A stretch of DNA of 5,868 nucleotides from Trueperaceae bacterium (GTDB lineage Bacteria > Deinococcota > Deinococci > Deinococcales > Trueperaceae). The stretch lies in contig JAGXHO010000072.1 in the NCBI GenBank assembly GCA_024636105.1, positions 1 through 5,868 of the forward strand, in the 5' to 3' direction. Below the pieces are notes generated by a model. The model was not told the origin of the DNA, ran no database searches, and saw nothing but the letters and a program-made list of their open reading frames with translations. The translations under genes were made by a program, and so were the position numbers. This document shows positions 1 to 5,014 of the stretch, in pieces; within the stretch, counting starts at the first letter, position 1; each line of letters begins with the position of its first letter.

Positions 1-901
1 CCTCGCGCACGGAGGCCGCGACCTCTTCGAAGGGGCGCCGCTCGGCGGCGAGGTAGGCCTCGACGACCACGACATGGAAGCGGGCATCGGACGCCACGAC
101 CTCGGTGACCCCGGGCCCACGCAGCCCGAAGGCCGCGGTCGCGACCGGCGTCGGAAGGGCCGGGCGGCCGACCGGACGCGGTTCGGTCTCGCCTGCGGCA
201 GCGCCGAGCGCTCCGTCGCGGTCCGCCCGCTCGACCGACACCTCACGCGCCACCGCTGCGGCGTCCTCGCCGGCGAGCACCCGGGCGCGCGCTTCGGTGG
301 CGGCCTCGAGCGACTCGGTGACGATGTGGCGAGCCTCGATGCGCTCCTCGCTCATGTAGGCGTCGCGGTTGCCCTCGAAGAAGGCCCGCGCTTCGTCGTC
401 GGACACCTCGATGCCGTCGACCAGCGAAGCCTCCCAGCGCTGCTGGCGCAGCTGCTCGCGGAGGTAATCGCGGAAGGTCTGATCGGTGAAGCCGGAGCCG
501 GCGATCAGGTTGAGGTACGCCTGGTCGTTCGAGCGACCGTCCACGCCGCGGCTGGCGCGAAACTCGGTGACGGCCGTGCGGACGTCGCCATCGGAGACGC
601 GCTGGCGGGCGGCGTCCTGGCGGACGACCTCTTGGCGGATGAGGGTGTCGACGAGCAAGAGCTCGAGGTCCTCGCCCACCTCGCCCTCGGTGACGGTGAC
701 GAAGAGCGGGTTCGAGCGGGTCTGGGCGACCTGGAGCTCGCGGATCGGCTCGCCGTTGACGCTCAGCGCGACCGCGCTCGTTTGGCCCGCACCACCGGTC
801 CCGAGACCGAGGGTGGGCGTGAACATGATGACCATCCCGAGCAGGAGCCCGATCGAGATGAACCAGAGGATGATCGTGTTGGCGCGACGGCTGAGCTTCA
901 T
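1..901 (-). CDS. SurA/PpiD-like membrane-anchored peptidyl-prolyl isomerase (parvulin family), C-terminus off the left edge
   Basis: The first 300 codons are present and the frame stays open to the window edge. Residues 1-8 are basic (MKLSRRAN) and residues 9-29 form one hydrophobic segment with no signal-peptidase site, so the protein is probably anchored with its bulk outside the cytoplasm. Residues about 44-160 look like a SurA-type N-terminal chaperone domain ('ALSVNGEPI', then amphipathic helices including 'FRDYLREQLRQQ'). Residues about 186-290 look like a parvulin rotamase: ARHIV at 190-194, a G-x4-A-x-VA-x-x-S helix at 211-222, D-G-A-L-G at 229-233, FHVVVVE at 275-281 and a closing 'FEEVAASVR'. 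The central parvulin region is degenerate, so isomerase activity is less certain than the fold. The ATG at 901-899 has GGAGG at 914-918, 12 nt upstream. Family role: folding of exported proteins. A chaperone-only function is possible. Confidence 0.85.
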   Translation of the reverse strand, partial: MKLSRRANTIILWFISIGLLLGMVIMFTPTLGLGTGGAGQTSAVALSVNGEPIRELQVAQTRSNPLFVTVTEGEVGEDLELLLVDTLIRQEVVRQDAARQRVSDGDVRTAVTEFRASRGVDGRSNDQAYLNLIAGSGFTDQTFRDYLREQLRQQRWEASLVDGIEVSDDEARAFFEGNRDAYMSEERIEARHIVTESLEAATEARARVLAGEDAAAVAREVSVERADRDGALGAAAGETEPRPVGRPALPTPVATAAFGLRGPGVTEVVASDARFHVVVVEAYLAAERRPFEEVAASVRE

Positions 902-906
902 GGGTG

Positions 907-935
907 TTGACGTCCTCCAGGGGTGGTGCTAGCTT
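907..935 (+). promoter_or_regulatory. Sigma-A-type promoter for tRNA-Arg
   Basis: The -35 box TTGACG (907-912) is separated by exactly 17 nt from a -10 box TAGCTT (930-935), which matches the TAnnnT core. Transcription would start near 942, giving a leader of about 20 nt before the mature tRNA 5' end at 962, a usual arrangement for a tRNA gene. The promoter lies within the 5' leader of the divergent isomerase gene, and its -35 box sits between that gene's Shine-Dalgarno (914-918) and start codon (901). A second TTGACG at 934-939 has no -10 partner. Confidence 0.6.
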
Positions 936-961
936 GACGTTTGCGTTCTTGCGGTTCCCGC

Positions 962-1038
962 GCGCCCGTAGCTCAGTCGGATAGAGCGTTCGCCTCCGGA
1001 GCGAAAGGTCACAGGTTCGAATCCTGTCGGGCGCACCA
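962..1038 (+). tRNA. tRNA-Arg (anticodon CCG), CCA encoded
   Basis: The complete 77-nt cloverleaf can be folded by eye. The acceptor stem GCGCCCG (962-968) pairs perfectly with CGGGCGC (1028-1034). The D arm is GCTC/GAGC (971-974/984-987). The anticodon stem is TTCGC/GCGAA (989-993/1001-1005), with loop CTCCGGA and anticodon CCG at 996-998, which reads the CGG arginine codon. The variable loop is AGGTC. The T arm is ACAGG/CCTGT (1011-1015/1023-1027) with loop TTCGAAT. The discriminator is A1035 and CCA (1036-1038) is encoded in the DNA. Confidence 0.97.
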
Positions 1039-1120
1039 AACCGCGGCGTGGCATCACAGGCGACGCGCACGACCGTTCGGCAGCGCCGACGAGTGTAGCA
1101 CGCACCCTGGATGAGGAGTT

Positions 1121-1148
1121 CGCGGGCGGCCCCACGGGGCCGCCCGCG
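1121..1148. terminator. Perfect GC-rich hairpin, probable bidirectional terminator
   Basis: A 12-bp perfect inverted repeat (1121-1132 with 1137-1148) flanks a 4-nt loop. It sits about 80 nt after the tRNA on the plus strand and about 30 nt after the stop codon of the S41 peptidase gene on the minus strand, between two convergent transcription units. Only a short pyrimidine run (TTCCCTT) follows on the plus strand, and there is no T tract on the minus strand. It is therefore not a canonical rho-independent terminator, although the stem is very strong. The rest of 1039-1175 shows no gene; a weak 5-bp hairpin at 1077-1089 is not convincing. Confidence 0.6.
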
Positions 1149-1175
1149 TTCCCTTGGTGGCGGCCCTCTTCGCCG

Positions 1176-2579
1176 TCAGAAGTACCTCCCAGGCGTGAAC
1201 GGTAGCGCCCCCAACAGGCGCCGCGCCTCCGCCACCGGCGGATCGACGCCGCGCGCCAGATCGCGGACGTCGGCACGCGCGACCACGTCCGGTGCCACCC
1301 CGCCCTCGAGCGACGTCCCGGACGGACTGCGCAGGTCGGCGATCGCCACCAGCACGCGGCTCCCGTCGGGCAACTCGAACGCGCGCACCGCCTCGACGTT
1401 CCCCGACGTTCGTTCGCCGACGACCCGGGCACCGACCCCCTCCGCCAGCGCCGCAGCCAGGACCTCCGCGGCGCTGGCGTTCTCCGACCCCACCAACACG
1501 ACGAGCGGCCCCTCGAAGCGCGCGGGGTCGGCCAACCGCTGCTCACCGAGCGACGTGCCATCGGCCAGCCGCAAGCGCGCCACCGCCACCGGCCCCTCGC
1601 GCGCGGCTTCGATGCCGGCGGTCGCGCGCCACGCCTCTTCGCCGCGCGCGACCGCGACGGACCAGACGCCGTCGCCGAACGCGGCGAACGTGAGGCCGGC
1701 CTCCAGCACGCGCCCACCGAGGTTGCCGCGCAGGTCGAGCACCAGGGCCCGCGCCCCGGAGGCGACCAACGCCCGCACCGCAGCGTGCACGTCGGCCGCG
1801 ACGTCGTCGGTGTTGAACGTCGGGACGTGGAGGTAGCCGACGCCGTCGCTCAGCAGCACCGCGTACGGGCGCGCGGCGACCGCGGCGAAGTCGACCGCGG
1901 TCCCGACCACGTCGAGGTCGAAACGGACGCGTCCGCGCTCGACGATGAGCGCCGTCGGTCCGGCGCGCAACGCGTCGGCCAACGCGGCGTTGGCGGCGAA
2001 CAGGCTACCGGCCCGCCGCAGGTCGAAGTCGCCCACCGCCGTGATCACGTCCGCACGGCGCAACCCGGCGCGCTCGGCCGCCGTGCTCGGGTACACGCGC
2101 TCGACGACGAGCCCTCGGTCCTCCACATAGGCGAGTTGCGCCCCCAGCCGGACCGGCTCGTCGTCGCTCGGCGACCTCGGGACGGGGGCGGACGCCTCCG
2201 TCGGTCGTCCCAACCAGCTCGAGTGTCCGTCGGCGACCGATCGCAGCATGCGCGCCATCACGGCATCGAACGCGGCCCGGCCGTCGGCCGCGGCGGCAGC
2301 GTCGCGGTACTCGGCTCCCCACGCGGCCCAGTCGCGCTTGTCGGGCGCGTAGTACTCGGCGGCGAAGAGCGCCACCACGGCGTCGACGACCCGCACGCGC
2401 CCCTCGGCGGAGTCCCACGCCGCGGCGACCGGCGCCGAGGTCCCTGGGGGTCGAGGGACGGAGCTCGGTTGCGCGCGCGCCGGGGGAGTCGAGAGCGCCA
2501 GTAGGACGATGGCGATCAGGACCGCTGCACCGGCCGCGCGGCGGCGGCCGGTACGCGCGGCAGCCGCGTACGTCACCAC
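1176..2579 (-). CDS. Secreted S41-family peptidase (C-terminal-processing-protease-like) with PDZ domain
   Basis: The protein has 467 residues. Residues 1-36 are a signal peptide: basic GRRR, a hydrophobic core at about 18-30, and AxA before Gln37. Helices with a DGH motif (H119) follow, then a PDZ-like domain at about 145-225, then the S41 core. The core holds 'YLHVPTFN' at 249-256, the DLRGNLGG signature at 282-289 and the nucleophile motif NASAAE with Ser369. The usual catalytic Lys (GExTxGK) is replaced by Asn394 in GERTSGN; 'LEGGVAPD' (424-431) ends the core. This suits the lysine-less, tricorn-like S41 branch better than classical CtpA/Prc; H119 and E425 could complete a Ser-His-Glu site. 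The role is probably extracytoplasmic proteolysis, substrate unknown. It is the last gene of a three-gene operon. The GTG start (2579) is preceded by GGAAGGGG at 2590-2597; a second GTG (2576) overlaps the upstream stop as GTGA, so the true start is one of these adjacent codons. Confidence 0.9.
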   Translation of the reverse strand: MVTYAAAARTGRRRAAGAAVLIAIVLLALSTPPARAQPSSVPRPPGTSAPVAAAWDSAEGRVRVVDAVVALFAAEYYAPDKRDWAAWGAEYRDAAAAADGRAAFDAVMARMLRSVADGHSSWLGRPTEASAPVPRSPSDDEPVRLGAQLAYVEDRGLVVERVYPSTAAERAGLRRADVITAVGDFDLRRAGSLFAANAALADALRAGPTALIVERGRVRFDLDVVGTAVDFAAVAARPYAVLLSDGVGYLHVPTFNTDDVAADVHAAVRALVASGARALVLDLRGNLGGRVLEAGLTFAAFGDGVWSVAVARGEEAWRATAGIEAAREGPVAVARLRLADGTSLGEQRLADPARFEGPLVVLVGSENASAAEVLAAALAEGVGARVVGERTSGNVEAVRAFELPDGSRVLVAIADLRSPSGTSLEGGVAPDVVARADVRDLARGVDPPVAEARRLLGALPFTPGRYF

Positions 2580-3103
2580 CGCGGCAGCGCCCCTTCCGGT
2601 CGGTGCCAGGGCCAGGCCACCATCACGCCCTCACCGCCCCACGCCTCGAGCGTGCGCCCGTCGACGCGGATCTCGACGGCCGCGACGCCGCGCGGTTGGG
2701 TCAGCGTGTAGGTGAGCTGCGCGATGCGCCCGACCATCGAGGCCGTGCCGCCACCGGCGACCACCGCCGCGTCGAGGTCGATCACCAGCACGTCCCCCAC
2801 CCACGCAACGCTGCGAACGACCGTGCCTCCGGGCACCTCGCTCGCCAACCCGCGGGCGGCCTCGGCGGCGGTCGGGCCGGCAGCGAGCGCCTCCACCGCC
2901 GCCCGCGCGGCGTCGAGCGCGCCATCGGGCCGGTTGCGCCGCGCCACCGCCTCGAGCGTGAAGGTGCCACCTTCGTCCCGCACCAGGTAGACCACCGTGT
3001 CGGGGAGGCGCTGCATGGTGCGCAGCGCGAGCACGCCGAACACCGCGAGCAGCAGGAGCAGCGCCAACGCCGCCACCCGCAGGACGACGGTGCGCATGGT
3101 CAC
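2573..3103 (-). CDS. Membrane-anchored GerMN-domain protein
   Basis: This 176-residue protein has one N-terminal hydrophobic segment (residues about 7-28) without a clear cleavage site, followed by a single GerMN domain over about 36-160. Matching features are the first strand 'TVVYLVRDEGG', the helix ending in the conserved GPT (76-78), 'EVPGGTVVRSV' with 'VLVIDLDAAV' (sheet), the helix leading to 'QLTYTLTQ', and 'GVAAVEIRVDGR' (139-150). The GerMN domain is known from Bacillus GerM and many envelope proteins in non-sporulating bacteria, where it is thought to bind cell wall or assist envelope complexes; no enzyme activity is implied. The GTG start at 3103 overlaps the TPR gene's stop (GTGA), and no strong Shine-Dalgarno is visible, which suggests translational coupling. 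An ATG two codons later (3097) is an alternative start. Its stop overlaps the S41 peptidase start. Confidence 0.85.
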   Translation of the reverse strand: MTMRTVVLRVAALALLLLLAVFGVLALRTMQRLPDTVVYLVRDEGGTFTLEAVARRNRPDGALDAARAAVEALAAGPTAAEAARGLASEVPGGTVVRSVAWVGDVLVIDLDAAVVAGGGTASMVGRIAQLTYTLTQPRGVAAVEIRVDGRTLEAWGGEGVMVAWPWHRPEGALPRW

Positions 3104-4710
3104 GGCTGCTCGGCGTCGGGTCCTGCGTCGGCGTCCGGGTCGGGAGGGACGGGGTCGGCGTCTGGGTCGGCGTCCGGGTCGGGAGGGACGGGGTCGGCGT
3201 CAGGCTCGGCCTCGACGTCGGCGTCCGGCTCGGCCTCGGGAGCGGCCCTGAGCGCGGCGTCCTCCGCGAACCAGGCGACGTCGGCGTCGCCGGGGAGGAG
3301 CTCCGCGGCGCGGGCGTAGGCGTCGGCCGCGGCCGCGAAGTCGCGCACGGTGTACGCGACGCGGCCGAGCCAACTCCACGCGAGGCCTGAATCCGGGTCC
3401 GCCGCGACGACCGTTTCGAAGCGCGCCCGCGACGTCGACAGGTCGGCCGCTTCGAAGGCCGCCACCCCGGCCGCGAACGCGGCCGCGACCTCCGGATCGG
3501 CGTCGCGGCCGTACGCGAGCTGCTCGCGCAGGCGGTTGCGGAAGAACTGGGCGCGCTCGTCCGCCGGATCGAGCTCGACGACCCGCGCCCAGGCCTGCTC
3601 CGCCGCCGCGAGGTCGCCGGCCTCCTGCAGGCTGCGACCCCGCCAGACCCACGCCTCGACGAAGCCGGGGTTCGCCTCGGTCGCGGCGACGAAGAGCACC
3701 GCGGCGGCGTCGAGGTCGCCCCGCTCGTACGCGGTCAGCCCGTCCAGGAAGGCGCCCCCCGCTTCGATCCCGAAGTCGCGCTCGAGCTCGGCGGCGCGCA
3801 GGAAGTACGCGATTCCGGCGTCGTCGGGGCGCAGCGCCGAGGCCTCGGCGAAGGCCGCCGCGGCGGCGGCTGGATCGCCCGACTCCAACGCGACCCGTCC
3901 GGCCCACGCGTGCGCGTCGGCGTACTCGGGGGCCGCGCTCCGCGCCTCCTCGAACGCCGCCGCTGCAACCTCGAAGTCGCCCTGCTCGTACGCGGCCATG
4001 CCGCTCCGGAACGCCGTACTGGCGGCGACCCCGACGCGCTCGCCGAGCTCGGCCTCGGCTACGAAGTAGGCGGCGTCCGGGTCGTCGGGCCGCAACGCCG
4101 CCCACCGGCGTAGGTACGGCAGGGCCGCGCCCGGGTCGCCCCCCTCGAACAGCACCCGCCCGAACCAGCGGTGGGCGTCGGGGTCGTCGGGTACGAGCTC
4201 GAGCCAACGAGCGAAGGCGGTGCGGGCCGCCTCGCGGTCCCCCGCTTGGTAGCGCGCGAACCCGTACCCCCGCAGCGCCTCGGTGGCCGCCTCCAGGAGG
4301 GTGCCCGGTGGCGCGGGCACCCGTTGCTCCGGTTCGGCCCACGGGTCCTCGGGGCGTGCCGCCTCGAGCGCGTCGACGACGGCCACCGCGCGCACCCACC
4401 AGCCGACCGCCACATGGGTGCGCAGCGACGCCCGCAACGGGACCGGATGCGTTGGTGCGGCGTCGATCGCCGCCCGGACCGCCACCAACGCGGTGTGCCA
4501 GGCGGGGGCATCGGGCGTCCACGGACGCGGCGAGACGACGGCCACCGTGAGCGCCTCGACCGCACCCGCCCACGCGGCCGCCGCTGCGGCCGGCAGCGGC
4601 GGATCGCCCGGGGCGAACCCCACCTGCGCCGCGGCGCTCGCGGCGAGGCATGCGCCGGCGAGGAACGCCAGGAGCGCGTGGCCGAGGGGGCGGCGTCGCG
4701 TACGGTGCAT
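3100..4710 (-). CDS. Secreted TPR-repeat protein with acidic Pro/Asp-rich C-terminal tail
   Basis: Starting from the ATG at 4710 the protein has 536 residues. Residues 1-28 are a signal peptide (RTRRR, hydrophobic core, ASAAA before Gln29). Cys21 lies in 'LAGAC', which is not a good lipobox, so the mature protein is probably free. Residues about 40-140 form an Ala/Trp-rich helical region without a clear family. Residues about 146-488 hold four related modules starting near 146, 233, 320 and 411. Each has two TPR-like helix pairs ('AYExGD', 'AWxWxGR', 'LxPDD') and an 'A-x-YF' linker. TPRs bind protein partners, so a scaffold or adaptor role is inferred. Residues 490-536 are an acidic, low-complexity tail with a 13-residue repeat. 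The frame is open further upstream, but that stretch is antisense to ffh and runs through the 20-bp repeats, so it is rejected. It is the first gene of the operon. Confidence 0.85.
   Translation of the reverse strand: MHRTRRRPLGHALLAFLAGACLAASAAAQVGFAPGDPPLPAAAAAAWAGAVEALTVAVVSPRPWTPDAPAWHTALVAVRAAIDAAPTHPVPLRASLRTHVAVGWWVRAVAVVDALEAARPEDPWAEPEQRVPAPPGTLLEAATEALRGYGFARYQAGDREAARTAFARWLELVPDDPDAHRWFGRVLFEGGDPGAALPYLRRWAALRPDDPDAAYFVAEAELGERVGVAASTAFRSGMAAYEQGDFEVAAAAFEEARSAAPEYADAHAWAGRVALESGDPAAAAAAFAEASALRPDDAGIAYFLRAAELERDFGIEAGGAFLDGLTAYERGDLDAAAVLFVAATEANPGFVEAWVWRGRSLQEAGDLAAAEQAWARVVELDPADERAQFFRNRLREQLAYGRDADPEVAAAFAAGVAAFEAADLSTSRARFETVVAADPDSGLAWSWLGRVAYTVRDFAAAADAYARAAELLPGDADVAWFAEDAALRAAPEAEPDADVEAEPDADPVPPDPDADPDADPVPPDPDADAGPDAEQP
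3127..3201. repeat. 39-bp tandem duplication in the 3' end of the TPR gene
   Basis: Bases 3127-3162 recur identically at 3166-3201, so 36 of 39 positions of the unit match. The period is 13 codons, encoding the repeated peptide DADPVPPDPDADP of the acidic tail. Flanking sequence (3203-3238) contains further degenerate GGCTCGGC/GTCGGCGTCC pieces encoding EAEPDAD-type peptides, which suggests growth of the tail by slippage. Confidence 0.9.
3137..3193 (+). other. Two consecutive G-quadruplex-forming motifs
   Basis: GGGTCGGGAGGGACGGGG occurs at 3137-3154 and again at 3176-3193. Each has four G-runs of at least three with loops of 2, 1 and 2 nt, a strict consensus for an intramolecular quadruplex. 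The G-rich strand is the plus strand, which is the template strand of the TPR gene. Folding in the cell is not shown by sequence alone. Confidence 0.6.
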
Positions 4711-4715
4711 GCCCC

Positions 4716-4721
4716 GTTGTA
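4716..4721 (-). promoter_or_regulatory. Possible -10 element for a nearly leaderless TPR-operon transcript
   Basis: Read on the minus strand, TACAAC lies 5 nt before the ATG at 4710 and matches 4 of 6 bases of TATAAT. Deinococci are known to use many leaderless mRNAs with a -10-like motif just upstream of the start codon, and no good Shine-Dalgarno is visible for this gene. There is no convincing -35 box at normal distance. An alternative start from TTGTCG in the first repeat (4755-4760) with CTTCAT 17 nt on is equally weak. Confidence 0.2.
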
Positions 4722-4750
4722 CCGGAACGCGATGAAGCGTGCGTGGGCGC

Positions 4751-4850
4751 CGACCGACAATCGGGTCGTCCGACCGACAATCGGGTCGTCCGACCGACAA
4801 TCGGGTCGTCCGACCGGCAATCGGGTCGTCCGACCGGCATTCGGGTCGGC
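4751..4850. repeat. Five head-to-tail copies of a 20-bp repeat with internal dyad symmetry
   Basis: The unit CGACCGACAATCGGGTCGTC occurs at 4751, 4771 and 4791 without any change. The copy at 4811 has one A-to-G change, and the copy at 4831 has that change plus two others. No spacer separates the copies. Within each unit CGACC pairs with GGTCG, and the stem can extend inward as CGACCGA-CAA-TCGGGTCG with one bulged G. The unit junction GGTCG-TC-CGACC is also a dyad. The array ends 40 bp before the ffh -35 box and begins 41 bp before the TPR start codon. Confidence 0.95.
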
Positions 4851-4890
4851 GCACCAACGGGTCGACCGGCGCGCGCTTCTGCCGCCGCGA

Positions 4891-4919
4891 TTGACCCTCA
4901 TCGTCCCCGTGGGTACCCT
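4891..4919 (+). promoter_or_regulatory. Sigma-A-type promoter of ffh
   Basis: The -35 box TTGACC (4891-4896) matches 5 of 6 consensus bases. It is followed after exactly 17 nt by the -10 box TACCCT (4914-4919), which keeps the TAnnnT core. The start would be near 4926, giving a 5' leader of about 90 nt before the ffh ATG at 5015. Confidence 0.6.
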
Positions 4920-4982
4920 GGTCGCCCGGACCGCGCGCCCCGACCCCGCGCCCGCAGCTGCGGCCGCGGTCGGCTGCGGCGG

Positions 4983-4996
4983 GCACCGGACGGTGC
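4983..4996 (+). other. Small hairpin directly before the ffh Shine-Dalgarno
   Basis: GCACC (4983-4987) and GGTGC (4992-4996) form a 5-bp stem with a GGAC loop; the first and last loop bases could also pair with each other. It ends one base before the AGGAG of the ribosome binding site, so it would leave that site exposed rather than sequester it. A competing pairing of GCCCGC (4950-4955) with GCGGGC (4979-4984) would disrupt its left arm. Confidence 0.4.
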
Positions 4997-5005
4997 AGGA
5001 GAGGA
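4997..5005 (+). promoter_or_regulatory. Ribosome binding site of ffh
   Basis: AGGAGAGGA offers two overlapping Shine-Dalgarno cores. GAGGA (5001-5005) is 9 nt before the ATG at 5015, which fixes this start. No other in-frame start near this position has a comparable site. Confidence 0.75.
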
Positions 5006-5014
5006 TCGACCCCC

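Larger units (their letters stand above)
4711..5014. other. Divergent intergenic region between the TPR operon and ffh
   Basis: These 304 bases hold no plausible gene. From left to right there is a short presumed 5' region of the TPR gene (4711-4750), five 20-bp tandem repeats (4751-4850), a partly degenerate sixth-like stretch with CAACGGGTCGACCGG (4855-4869), the ffh promoter (4891-4919), and a GC-rich leader (about 4926-5014) containing a 12-bp palindrome at 4952-4963 and a hairpin at 4983-4996. Confidence 0.8.

Noticed and set aside
74..910. Long plus-strand open frame opposite the isomerase gene
   Set aside because: It is the complementary shadow of a GC-rich gene. The minus-strand product has a TM segment and SurA/parvulin motifs, while this one has no recognisable domain.
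934..939. Second TTGACG as the -35 box of the tRNA promoter
   Set aside because: A -10 box at 17 nt would fall on CCCGCG at the tRNA 5' end, which is not promoter-like and leaves no leader.
243..1070. Minus-strand open frame crossing the tRNA gene
   Set aside because: It starts downstream of the tRNA and reads through it antisense with an Arg-rich composition in the wrong frame relative to the isomerase gene.
1077..1089. Small hairpin after the tRNA as its terminator
   Set aside because: The stem has only 5 bp with no T tract; the perfect hairpin at 1121-1148 is far stronger.
4645..4659. Lipobox in the TPR protein (LAGAC, Cys21)
   Set aside because: The residue at -3 is Ala rather than Leu/Val/Ile, and a good signal peptidase I site (ASAAA before Gln29) lies just downstream.
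4751..4850. CRISPR array
   Set aside because: The 20-bp units are directly adjacent with no spacers, and no cas genes are present.
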